Origin: Coprinus comatus
Taxonomy: Eukaryota > Basidiomycota > Agaricomycetes > Agaricales > Agaricaceae
Direction: 5' to 3'
Length of the DNA: 64,000 bases
Assembly (NCBI GenBank): GCA_034638255.1
Contig: JAWPGT010000050.1
Span: 1 to 64,000 of the forward strand
Below are positions 11,620 to 22,515 of the stretch, in pieces; positions within the stretch are counted from its first letter, which is position 1; every line of letters begins with the position of its first letter. Below the pieces are notes generated by a model that made no database searches, was not told the origin of the DNA, and saw only the letters and a list, made by a program, of their open reading frames with translations. The position numbers and the translations under genes are program-made.

Positions 11620-13369
11620 ATGTCGAATATTCCACCCGAAGCTGTCACGATGCTGGTCAGTAAATTCGATAATTTACAGTTGTAAGTCTACTTATCGCTG
11701 CACTTTCATACATGGCATGTCTGAGTGTGTGTGTATATGCAATACAGGGCGCGGTATTGTCTCTTTGGTGAGTTTGTCCTACCAAAGGGATATGTCGTCT
11801 CATTGTTGACTCACCCCTGTGTATAGGTCTTTGTAAGGATACCTCAACCTTGAAAACTCCTTTTGCAAACACTTAGAACTTGCCCAGATCCCATCGCTAT
11901 TGTCGAATTCATTCAACTGCAAGTCACCTCTTTCCAGTTCCTTTCCTAGGAAATAGTGATGTTAACGTTTACTGCAGATTTCCGGTTGAACTGAAACTTG
12001 TATGTCGGTAATTGCTAATGTTCTTAGTGAATTTGCAATACCAATACGAAATCTAGATCTATCGAGCACGATGGTCGCTTCCTACAGTGATATACTTGCT
12101 GTGTCGTTTCGGTTCAGTATTCAGTTGGCCGGTATTTGCGTGGACACTTGCAATGGATTTTACACTACAAGAATGTCAAAGAGAGAGGATATACAATGTA
12201 CGACACCTGATACTTATGTCTCTGGTAAGAATTCCCTGTATTGCTACGAAATTGAGCTAACCAGTTCGATTATCATCCATAATAGAATGTCTTTCCTCAA
12301 TGTAAAGTATCACACCCTCCCTGAGCAAGAAAGTCTTACAAGTGAGTTAGGTCTACTCATGATGCGAGCATGGGGGTACGCAGGACGCAAGCCAAGAATT
12401 CGCTATGCTCTAGTTATCTGTTTGTTAGGTTACATTAGTATTCAGTGTTGGGTCTACTTTGGTCACAACTCGGAATATTTTTCGGCACCGTTCCATTGGG
12501 TTGAAAAGTGGGGTTGCTCTCGGGGCTACGGGTTCATGCAACGGTATCGCGTGAGTGTTTGAAGTTTCAAATTGTGGGTCCTGTTTTGATGACGTTGCTA
12601 ACCAACAACCTTTATGAAAAGTACATCACTGTGAGTACCCCCAATCTGTGTGTATTCCCCAGCATTCAACCTATGCTCACAGGCTGGCTCCGTCGCTTTG
12701 GATGTTTTCACGACTGGACTTGTAGTCATGGTGTGTACATATCTGTTTAAAGATACTGTTCCGAATGTTTGAGTTGCTGAACAAGGCACATTGGTGTAGC
12801 ATACAATTCGTATAACAGGTCTTGACTCTACACTTCCGAGAGTTATTCTCAGACAAGGTATGTCTACTGGGCTCTGGCAGACTACGTCTACAAGCAGGTA
12901 CTGATTACAATATCCTACAGGTCTATCTTTATTCTTTGTCATGTTAATATTGCATGTCGTGACGTTCATAGTATACCTTGGGTAAGTTACTTGGATACTG
13001 GTAGCTATCTAACAAAAACTCAGTATATTTTGTCACTAGGGAGTACAGAAGGTGGTTGGTGCCCTGTTATTACACATCTGTAATGCTTCCTAATGTTCTG
13101 GTGAGTCAAGACTCAAAGTAGGACATAGTGGTCGATAAAATGGGAAATTAATACTCTTATGTCCACTGGCAGGCATGTCGGATGTAAGTAACACCACCTA
13201 TGAATGACGTGCTAATCGCTCATGCACTATATTATACATTAGCATCCTCGAACTCCGTAAAATTAACGAACCAGATAGAAGAGATGACGTTATGCTCGCT
13301 AACTTCGAAAACCAAGTCAGAAATTATCTGTCGCAACATCCCGAAAATATAGAGAACACAAACCCATAG
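11620..13369 (+). CDS. DUF6533-like multi-pass membrane protein (exon structure incomplete)
   Basis: Conserved blocks appear in order on the plus strand, separated by short GT-AG introns. They are a possible start 'MSNIPPEAVTMLV' at 11620; 'ELGLLMMRAWGYAGRKPRIR' with a following hydrophobic helix near 12340-12460, resembling the 'LRxYALYxRS' segment of DUF6533 proteins; 'GSVALDVFTTGLVVM' near 12690; and 'LPRVILRQG' followed by the helix 'LSLFFVMLILHVVTFIVYLG' near 12830-12985. The tail 'ACRIILELRKINEP' ends at 13369. The last splice (AT|C) restores frame. The exons between 11700 and 12300 could not be resolved, so the gene may be damaged there. Such proteins are common integral membrane proteins of mushroom-forming fungi with no known function. 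Confidence 0.6.
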
Positions 13370-13808
13370 TGTATTGAACCAATATTGGTGTCAGGAGAGT
13401 GAAATATATATTTTCGGATGTCAATTTTCAATTCCTGACATGTCGCCAAAATCAATACTCTTATATTCAGTTGATAACTTCTTTATTAGGACTAACACCT
13501 TTGGAAATAAATTAAGCAGAATTCAATCTTCATTTCGGTGACATGTGTGCATAAAGTGTACTAACGGTGTACCCTTGCCTTCTGTGGTTTCTCATGGAAG
13601 TTGCAGACTCCTGGGAAGTAAGAAGTGAGTTTTTCCAGAGAAAGGGCTGCTTATGCACTGGCGTGATCTAGCATCAGACCAATACACGAAGCTTTAAATT
13701 TAATATGTTTTCAGGGTACTATTTATTCCGAGTTACATAATTCCTCTCGCCGTTAATACTTACCTGGCTTTAGACCTGGTAAACACTTCATAACAATATA
13801 CAGGTTTT
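13370..13808. other. Intergenic between convergent genes
   Basis: Lies between the 3' ends of the DUF6533-like gene and the minus-strand F-box-like gene. Short hydrophobic frames near 13570 and 13720 hint at further membrane-protein debris, but nothing is supportable. Confidence 0.4.
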
Positions 13809-15401
13809 TCAGATATCCATTTCCATCTCTAAACTAGAATCGTCTGCTCTCCTTGTACGCTCCTCCTCATCCATACAAACACCTTGACATAATTTAATCA
13901 TTTCATGTACCTTTTTCCATGCCCGCTTCTCCGACAGTGAGGTGAGATTAGGAAATAGTTTGTTGAGATATCGGGAGAGTTTAATCAAAAGATTTAATTT
14001 GATAGGACCAGCGGGGTTTTTTTCTCCCAACGAGAGAAGTTTGGTAAGCGGGTGTTGAAGAGGTTGCAAGTCATCAATGTTAAGATCCACTTCTTCCTGA
14101 ATATCGAGAGTAATGACAAGTTCATTTAATAGCGGGGCGACGTTGGCAATCTGGTGAAGTACCAAAAATGAGATTGGCGTGGCAGTGGGAAATTTGAATG
14201 ATTCTAAAACGATCCAGAACGTTGAGTGAGGTGAGAACGTTGAATCAAAACCGGTGGTCGTAGATCCAGTCACTGAGAAATGGCGAAGCACTTGACATTG
14301 CGTGAAAGGGTGGATATTGAAAAGATCCGTTCCTCTGCGGAGACTAAATCTTTGTAATGTGGCATGCCATCGCCTAGCAATAAGTGATAGAAAATCATGA
14401 TTTTCCACTGGAGGTTCTAATGACGCGATTATCACCCCATCTTCTACCAATGTTTCATCTTCCATTTGTCCATCTTCACTTTCCTCGATCGCTTCGCTTG
14501 ACCCAGAGCGTGTATTAGGTGTACATTCAAAAATGCAAGCTGTTATGTTGTTCGATGTAATACATCTAATGATGTCTGTGATCAAGGAAAGGGAAGTCGT
14601 CATCGTCAACTCTCTCAAAAGCGGGAGAAATGGCTCCTCTGTGCATGCTGCATTCGACGGAAAGGGTTCATAATCAATCCCCTTATGTCACGGAAAGGGA
14701 CTCTAACGCGGTAAAGGTTGATAGCCACCTAAATTGAAAACCGTTCTTATTCCGTAAACGGTGTAAATCAAGAGTGGTGAGATGGGGAAGCTTAGTGATT
14801 TCCGTAAGCCATATCGCAGGTATCCAGGGAGTATTGTTGATTCGCATGACCTTGATGCCGGGCACGGAATGTGCAAGGTCTAGGATTAATCCCTGGACGT
14901 GTGCCTTCGTCTGAGATGATAGTTTCTTTCCTCCTTCAATATTAGAAGCTTTCATTGTGAAAGATACCTCGTCTAGCGAGGGGGATATGAGACAGGATAG
15001 GAAGGGCACCAATTTGAGGTTTTGATGTGTTCCTGTAATGCTCAACACACGCAAATTCGGGAAAAGAGTGCGTCCTTGTAAGTCTTGCGCGATTCGAACA
15101 AAGATTGAAGAATCCAATCTCCCTACATCGTCTGTCTGTAGGGTGAGAGATTCTACCTTACTACTGGCGCTTAAAAAGGAATCCCAGGATTCTGGAGTTG
15201 CAGGTCCAACGAGCAACTCCAAAAATATAAGTAAATTAAATGAGTATTAGTTGTAACATCACTTACTGATTTATTTTTCAGCTCCTGATAATTGCTCAGA
15301 AGCTTCACGAGAGATGCCAACGAGGATAGGTTTTTCCAGTCAAAACTTTCTTCTGCTACGGTGTTGATACTGGGGGACAGAGTAAGAGTGATGAGTGACA
15401 T
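13809..15401 (-). pseudogene. F-box/LRR-like family 2 member E, one frameshift
   Basis: Exon 1 (15267-15401) encodes 'SLASLVKLLSNYQELKNKS'. A 50-nt intron (15217-15266) is followed by 'LLVGPATPESWDSF', the family signature. The frame stops at 14683 after 'FTALESLSVT', but homology to member D resumes in another frame as 'DYEPFPSNAACTEEPFLPLL' and continues to 13809. A change of one base near 14690 would connect the two. Both halves keep the leucine-rich pattern and the C-terminal 'IKLCQG' region, so decay is recent, or the base is a sequence error. Confidence 0.75.
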
Positions 15402-15775
15402 TCGGATAGACTAATCGGATGAAGAATGAGATAGATCCAATAGACCTCGTCGCGGTGGAGTTTTAAGATGCGTGCGTTGACACGTGCGACGGGGTGACTT
15501 GAGCATAAACACTGTTCTCGTAAATTACGTTGTTACGTATCATATATTACAGGTGAGAAACATATCAGTTGATATTGAGCTATAGTATCCTAAGTAGAAG
15601 CTTTGCCTAGTAGATGAAGCAAAACCCCACACGAGCGGGAAAATACCGCCTCGCACGGAATATGCCGTTGTTAAACACAAAAATGATTACTTCGAAACGT
15701 TGACCACTGACATTATTATACTTCCAAGATGAACGTGAATGAAATACAAGTACACTAAATTTTGAAGGTTCCTTT
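15402..15775. other. Intergenic spacer
   Basis: Upstream region of the family 2 gene that starts at 15401, plus the 3' side of the next gene. No additional gene seen. Confidence 0.5.
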
Positions 15776-17673
15776 TCAGGATCTTCGCTGAGCGACAAGC
15801 AGAGACCCTCCCTTATCTCTACATACATCATGTCCAAAATCCATCAACTTCTTCACCCTTCGCCAGAACGCCGACACTGTCCTCAACTCCGTCATCTTGG
15901 GGAAAATCAAAACTAAACGACGAGCAACATTGATAACTTCATCCCAGTCATCCTCTGCATTCTTATAAGCGGCAAAAACCTCTGATCTCGGTTGTCTAAT
16001 ATTGTCTGTCATGTTGCACAACACTTGGAGAGGATGATCGATTGGCGAGAACGAGCTTAACGAAGGTATGTCCTGAAAATCAACAAGTACGACTAGGTGA
16101 CGAAGTGTTGGTACTGATCGCGCGATGTAACTCAATTGGAGAAGTGAGATACTAATCGTTTCAGGGGAGAGTCGAAGGAAGTTGAGATGAGGCCAGGAGG
16201 CGGGTTTGCCAGCCTCCGAAGTGAAGATCTCCGAATGTGAGATTATAGTACTGCCCTTGATCCATAGTCGCTGGAGGACCTTCAGATGTATAAAATGTTT
16301 CAAATCACAAGTCACGTCTGCTGCGGAAACAATATCGATGCTTTCCAATGTATCAGCCCATCTCCCATTCAAAGCGTGAAATATGTCGATAGCAGGCGAG
16401 TCGTTCATGCCATGTTTTCCTTTCCTGATCAAACTTGACCGTAAATCCGATTGTGAAGAGGGGGATTGAAACGTCAATGCTCTCAGCTCCGATGCACCGA
16501 GCGTCCGTAAGAAGAAGGCGTGAACAATGGCAGGACCTGTTATCTTCAATATATGGAGTGCGGGGAGAATTTGTATATTGGGAACCGAGTTGAATGAAAG
16601 TTCATTGAACGACCCGTCGACAGAGAGAATCAATTCCTCCAGTTTCTTAAGCGGCTCCAAGAGCCTCATAATTTCCTTCAAGTCCCCTAAATTCACGAGG
16701 TGCGTTAATTCCAGGATACAAAGGTGGAAAAAACGGGAGATACTGGTGAGCCAGTCATGTGGAATGTCTGGGATCCCGGATAGCCGGAATGAAGTGATGT
16801 TGGGTGAATATAATGAGATGTCTGGCAGAAAGGATGCCATTGCCAATTGGAAGGTTCCCAGGTCTCCGGCATTAATGTTTTCTCCACTAGAAGTGCCCTT
16901 AATGAAACTGGCATCCCAAGTGATAGCGATTGTTATAACTTACACGTATTAGTTATTTATATTCTTCACAGCCACTCGGCTTTTTCCTTTACTATTTAAA
17001 CTTCATTCTTTCATAATCGCTCCTCAGTTGTTATTCGCCTTCATCAACTGAGGTATTCATGTTCGTTCTACCATTATTATATTGTTCTAACACTAGCATA
17101 GATTCTTCCTGCTAGGTATAATATAACAGTTGTTATTCGCCTTCATCAACTGAGATTCTTCCTGCTAGCGATGTGCAAGAGAGTCGGAGAAATCAAGAGG
17201 GAGAGATGTTTCAAACAAGTACCAGCAGCATACTGTATGTCGATTTCTCGAAGATTCGGAAAAAGGAAATCATTTTTGAGTTGCTCTGTGAGCCGAATCA
17301 ACGCTGAGGTAGTGATTCGTCCAGCATCTCTCTGGGATTCCTCCGTTATTCTGAATATTTCAATGTGCTTCATTCGTTGGAGGAATTTTTGCCAGTTAAT
17401 TGGATTAGTATTTCCAACCAAGATCTTGATTTTCACGCTTTAGCCCTTGTCATACATCATTGATATATACGAACTCACATAGCGGGATTGTACCTGTCGA
17501 CAATTCTCAAGTTCATCGAGCAACGATAGCATTGAGTTAGTCTCAATATCATACACTACCTCAGCACAATCGACGTCCTTTAGTAGGGATAGGCTTCTAG
17601 GTGTGGGAGGCGTGACGGTTATTGTAGACGTTGGTGAGGATAGTGAAGTGGAACTTGAGTAAGCTGAGCTCAT
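15776..17673 (-). CDS. F-box/LRR-like family 2 protein F, carrying an inserted intron-like element
   Basis: Exon 1 (17479-17673) is Ser/Thr-rich. A 54-nt intron leads to 'ILVGNTNPINWQKFL', equivalent to the PESW signature of its paralogues. Coding is then interrupted after 'SPTLLHIA' by a 235-bp insertion. If 16939-17150 is removed as a 212-nt intron (GTTGAT donor, GTGTAAG acceptor, AACTAATA branch-like site), the frame rejoins exactly and gives 543 codons (exons 17479-17673, 17151-17424, 15776-16938). This intron is absent from paralogues and about four times longer than their introns. Leucine-rich segments such as 'LFPNLREIDIQYA' follow the family pattern. If the insertion is not spliced out, the gene is dead. 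Function unknown. Confidence 0.65.
16931..17165. mobile_element. 235-bp insertion with 7-bp target duplication inside gene F
   Basis: The 7-mer TAGCGAT occurs at both borders (16924-16930 and 17166-17172), as expected from a transposition-type insertion. The insert contains a 26-bp direct repeat (17025-17050 and 17127-17152) that is itself an inverted repeat with arms CAGTTG and CAACTG, and a second 16-bp direct repeat (17100-17115 and 17153-17168). There is no coding capacity. The host gene's frame is conserved on both sides. Confidence 0.65.
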
Positions 17674-18129
17674 TGTCTGAAGTTGTTGAAGGAAAAATGA
17701 CCGGCGTCCCCCAGGAAAAAAGAGGGACTTTAAATGCCGCTTCAAGCTTTCGAGATGGTAGAGTTCTTGATCTAACTGCGCATGTGAGAAGCGACGGTAT
17801 ACACATAAATATTGCGGGAATAGCTAAGGGCTGTGTGCCATGCGTGAGGATCTGGTGTCGGATAGAGCCACGAGCTTTAAGCACGAGCACGACGAAGCGA
17901 AAGGTCAGTGACAAAGAAGTTTATCCTACGCTGTGTGCCTGATTCCGCCACTTCTTCCAATTTCCAAAGGCAGAATGCCAGTGGCGAACCTTCTGGTCGG
18001 AAGTACTTCTTGATGTGTGGGAGAGACGAATAATGCTAGCGGCCGCAGTCATGTTAAGGCCCGAAAGATTCTAAAACCGTTTCATATGTACAGTAACAAG
18101 ATTGATTTCCATATACACAGAAACATAAG
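17674..18129. other. Intergenic spacer
   Basis: Between the start of gene F and the stop of the next family 2 gene. Frames here are antisense or chance; no gene supported. Confidence 0.5.
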
Positions 18130-19838
18130 TCAAACTGTCTGCCGTAAATCTTCATCAACAACGTTTGTATTCCCATCACGACATTCGTTCTCCCTCCCAC
18201 GTGCTTCCTGAAGTGCCTTTACAACTCCAAAAACGCCACTCCACATATCCTCCACCGAGTCGGAACCATCCAACGTCTGTAGTTCAGGAAACATCACATT
18301 CAGTCGCTTTCCAACCCCAATCCAGAATTTAAAATCATCCAACTTCCACTGTGCACCCGTAAAACTCTTGCACGAACCAATGGAGGAAGGTGGGGAGCTA
18401 ACAATCCTTAATATCTTCAATGGATGATAAAGTGGGTTTTCTATGCCTAGGACATCGCTAGCCTGGACATTGACAGCAAGTTCAGCAATGTGTAACGAAG
18501 GTGCAGCTTCAGCGATATGACGTAGACGAACTAAGTCAACCTTGGCGGTATATGGTAGTCGTAGTGTCCGCAAGGACGGCCAGATGTTGTTACTAGTACC
18601 CTCTCTGAGGCAACTTGATAAAATATCGATACCATTCAAATCCTCCAAACCAGAGATTCGACCATTCTTGATCTCCAACACACGGAGACATTTCATTTCC
18701 TTCATATGCAGAAGATTGCAGAATGTATCTGACCCAACATTTATTACGAGAGTCTCCAACAACCAGAACCTATCAAACCCATCCGTGAGTGAATCGTTGT
18801 GCAACGGAAGCGATGTTGAAATTGTCTTAGAGTTCTTCTTCTTTCTTGAAACGGGTGAACTGGTAATAGTCAGGGATTTGAGCACTGTAGTCCTCAAATC
18901 GCGGATGAAAGTGAGGGCAATACTGAGATCGTTTGAGGAAGCTAGGTATATATCGAGGCCTTCCAAATTGGGAAGGAAATTCTCTAATTGCATACGGTCT
19001 TGAGACAAGCGTTCGGACAGTTTGGTCGAGTCAATAATATTGCCTTTGATATGAATAGACATAATCTGCAATCGATGAAGAGGTCGCAAGAAACAGAGGT
19101 CCTGGGCACTGCCCACTTCCACCGGTGTGTCCAGCCTAAGTTCTCGAAGGCTTTCAAATTTCGCTATTGAACAAAGCCATGTTTGTGGGACCTGTGGAAG
19201 ACTGCGGAGTGCGAGTGTCTGTACATTGAAAGCAGTGCAGGCAAGATCGGTTAGGAATATGTGGATTGTGGATAGTAGTTCGACGACATCTGGTGAGATA
19301 TCCTTTTCCCCGTTGCTGTCCATGATATTAGAGTAACTACAATCATAACAGCGAATGGTGGAAATTTTCTTGCTGGGCATAAAAGTGATGTCCACATGTT
19401 CCAAGGTCGGAGAAACGATAAGAGGAAGGTAATGCGCGATGTTGTTGTTTATGGACATTAATACCTGGAACTTGGACAGTTGGGGAAAAAGGGGTTCTCC
19501 TTTCAGTAGCCTGGCGAGGCGCACGAGGGATGTTGTCGTGATATGTTTCGTCATGGTGCCCCCAGGTATTTCCTTGTCTATGTTCCGAACAGAGTCGGCT
19601 GCTTTAAGGACTTTGGCCCATGACTCTGGATCACAAATGCCGGACAATGCCTGCGTCAAGGTAACATGAGATACCGCTCCCGACCGCAAAGGGTGCTTGG
19701 ACGTACAAAAGAACTGTCGTCTTCCTTCAAGTTTGAGAGTAGTTTCAGGAGCGACGTGAATGATGTTATTGTATCCCAGGTTTCGAGAGCAGCAAGGCTC
19801 ACGGATGGTGCTAGCGACGATGTGGAGGTAGAGATCAC
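18130..19838 (-). CDS. F-box/LRR-like family 2 protein G, start codon uncertain
   Basis: Exon 2 (18130-19650) opens 'ALSGICDPESWAKVL' and continues uninterrupted for 507 codons of leucine-rich pattern. A 56-nt intron (19651-19706) joins it in phase 0 to exon 1 'TSFTSLLKLLSNLKEDDSSF', equivalent to exon 1 of its paralogues. In the exon 1 frame there is no ATG before an upstream stop. The codon where a start is expected is GTG at 19836-19838, so the original ATG may have mutated or the true start lies in an unseen exon. The body is intact, giving about 550 codons. It contains a basic patch 'SRKKKNSK'. Function unknown. Confidence 0.7.
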
Positions 19839-20542
19839 AGCTGTATTGCAGCAATTGTCCGAGGTACGAAGGTCATGGGCGATTTAAAAGAACCCGAACA
19901 CCGTGACCACTACGAAGCCTGAGACAGAAGTTCTAAAGCACGGCGTGTACTATAGTGTCAGGATTCTTGAAACGATTTGACGGTAAATATTAAACGGCAG
20001 AAGAGTTAAATGAGAGAGGTTAACGTTTCGCAGAGTCAAGTAACGTGCTTACCTACTTGATGCATGATGTTCCCACGGAAGGCTGCATTTAGTGTCATCC
20101 CTTTTGCTACATTAAATGCTACAAGTTAAAACCCATGTATCAAGCATTGCGGTAACACTTCGTTGAACCCCAAACTGAAGTTCCTCCGGCATCCATAATC
20201 ACCATTACACCTCTCGGAGTGATCGCACTATTCAGCTGAGGACTAAGGACTTATGACTCCCTTAATACCTTTAACAGATGATTCATGAATTTTAGTATCA
20301 CCCAAACGTTAAAACATGTTCCGCGTACCATAGTTATATGAAATAACAACTCGAATATATTTTTGGTGTCACAGATTGATCCCTTGAATTCGAATCTCGA
20401 TATACTGCAACCGTTCCCAAATGCGATATTACACCCTACATAACAACAGGAAGAGAAAAGAGTAAAAAAGAATGCCGTGGGACTCAATAACCATCTCCGT
20501 CACTTCATACATTAGGACATTATCAAATACTGGAACCTAAAA
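19839..20542. other. Intergenic spacer
   Basis: About 700 bp upstream of gene G. Only short frames without recognisable content. Confidence 0.5.
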
Positions 20543-20951
20543 TTAGAACAGCTCGTAAACCAAGTCCTCTATCGTCCAGCTCTTCAGTGCACTAATAAGC
20601 TCCAAATTCAAGTAAAGAATGTCGTTTTCATATTCCATCCATGGCTCCAGGTCGCCAAGTACACCCCTAAGTAATTCTGAAGACGCGAATATCACATCTG
20701 AACATGTATGCCCCATCCGAGTTTTAGCGCCAGTGTACGAATCATTAAAACTCATTTATTCATTATTAAATCAACTTAGAGTCAAAATTCAACTCCTTTA
20801 GCTGAAGAGAGTACCCAGAGCAGATCAGAATATTCCCCCGTATGTTCATAGTCATAGTAAGCTTGGGCAAGAAATGGCTAAGGACTTTTGACGTTGGCTC
20901 TAAAAATAGAATTTCGCCACAGTTCTCAACTACCCTCATTATCAGGCGCAA
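20543..20951 (-). pseudogene. Possible leucine-rich gene remnant
   Basis: Two consecutive minus-strand frames (20766-20951 and 20543-20755) are separated by a stop. The first contains 'LSHFLPKLTMTMNI' and 'SLQLKELNF', loosely like the leucine-rich segments of the F-box families nearby. The second ends 'LKSWTIEDLVYELF'. Similarity is weak, and this could be unrelated noise. Confidence 0.25.
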
Positions 20952-20984
20952 TCTACATCTGATTTATTACTCTATAGCCCCGAC

Positions 20985-22048
20985 ATGACAAGCACCAACC
21001 AACCGTCAATAGGTGAAGAGATGGTATCGACAGACCTTCCCGTTCCACCGGAATACTGGAATTATTCTGAATATGATGGAAGCTCTACTGTGAAAGAAAC
21101 TGGCGATCAAGATCATGAACTTTTGCATTATGAAGGACCTCCAGAGGAATACTATCGACAACCACAACGTCCTGTTCCTACCCCGCAAGAAAACTTAGAC
21201 ATGGATTTTGGTCGTACTCCAACTCAAGCAGCTCCCCAACCAGCGGTTCAGAGTGAACACCTTGATGAGACGAGTGGTGGGAGTGGAATACAAGCTTTAA
21301 GCATACAAGAGTCGGATAAAGAAAGTGAAAGTCGAGTGGAGAAGACTTCCCGGAGGGGTAGGAGAAGTAGTAGCAGGAGATCACGAGGTGGTAGAGGGAA
21401 AAGCTATAGATTTGTGTCGGTTAGTACAGGAAGAATATTCGAGGATACTGTTCCATCTGTTGAAGTTAATGTGGAGACCCCAGAAGCAAAATCAAAAGGC
21501 AAGGTAAAGGAAAAGAAAAAATTGTGGATGACGAAAAAGAGGCGGAGATTAATCAATACATCGAGAACGCCACAAGGTTAGAAAACGAGATATTGCAAAA
21601 TCTTAGCATCTTTTCGACCACGGATGACAACCATGGTGAAGGAGGTAGTAGTGGCGTGGGGACAAGTAAAATGGTCGAAGCTACTCCAAGCAACACCAAC
21701 AAGGACACTAAACAAAAACCATTTACATGTCCTGAACCCACATGCCACGTACGTTTCAAACATAACGCTGATATGCGGCGACATTGGCTCTCCCATATAA
21801 AAGAGACTGTTCTACTTTTACCAGAAGATGAACGCCTTTTAAAGCTGATTGGATCTCATGCCTGCCCAAAATGTGGAAAACCGATGAGCAGGAAAGATTC
21901 CGTTAAAAGGCATTTAATGGCAGATGCTTGCGGTAAGAAGGAGCCTCCTGTAAAGAGAAAGAGAGGGAGAGAGTCAGAAGGAGAAAATTCAGGCGACGAT
22001 GGACCAAAAAAGAGTAAAAAAGATAAAGAGGATGATAATGATGATTAG
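20985..22048 (+). CDS. C2H2-type zinc-finger protein, frame change in an A-run
   Basis: The N-terminal frame (20985-21581) encodes an acidic, Pro/Gln-rich region and a basic patch 'SRRGRRSSSRRSRGG'. The C-terminal frame (21524-22048) encodes two fingers. 'FTCPEPTCHVRF' with 'HNADMRRHWLSH' is C-x4-C-x12-H-x3-H. 'CPKCGKPMSRKDSVKRH' followed by 'LMADAC' is C-x2-C-x12-H-x5-C. A nuclear-type basic and acidic tail follows. The frames overlap by 58 nt around GAAAAGAAAAAATTG near 21510-21525. Either a one-base indel in the A-run or a 44-nt intron (GTAAAG to GCGGAG, phase 0) joins them. The first looks likelier because the downstream frame reads as natural protein through that segment ('EKIVDDEKEAEINQY'). 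A DNA-binding regulator is likely; targets unknown. Confidence 0.75.
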
Positions 22049-22515
22049 CGTAAATATTTCCCCTCGGCCTCCGAAATGTTTTGATTCTTCCTTCTCTAAT
22101 ATTTTCTGTTTTTTTCTTTCTTTCTTTCTTCCTATGTCCCGCTGATTGAATGTTGTAGTATTATATTATGTTCCCCACTGCCTATTCTTTTAATCTACAT
22201 GTTTGTAGTAGCCTCTTACCGTGATAAGGAACTCTTGTTAACGCCAATTTGGAGTAGATTGGATCGACTTAGCTTGGGTGATTTTTGTCGGCTTTGTTAG
22301 GTCCCGAAGTCCTGATTCCTCTTCAAAGATTGTCATAGACCAAAGGAACATTTCTTAGAGAGACACCAGTTCGACAGCCGGTGGCTGTAAAATTTGATAG
22401 GCTAGAACAATGTCGGAGACTCCGAGAGATATATCCAAAAAGATCCTCGATGAATTCGGAAAAAGACAATAACATAAAAGAAAACGTACAACACGCAAAC
22501 ACCTTGAACAATAAA
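22049..22515. other. Convergent 3' region
   Basis: Lies between the stops of the zinc-finger gene (+) and the SURF6-like gene (-). It has T-rich stretches such as TTTCTTTCTTTCTTTC near 22110-22130, typical of 3' ends. No gene seen. Confidence 0.5.
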
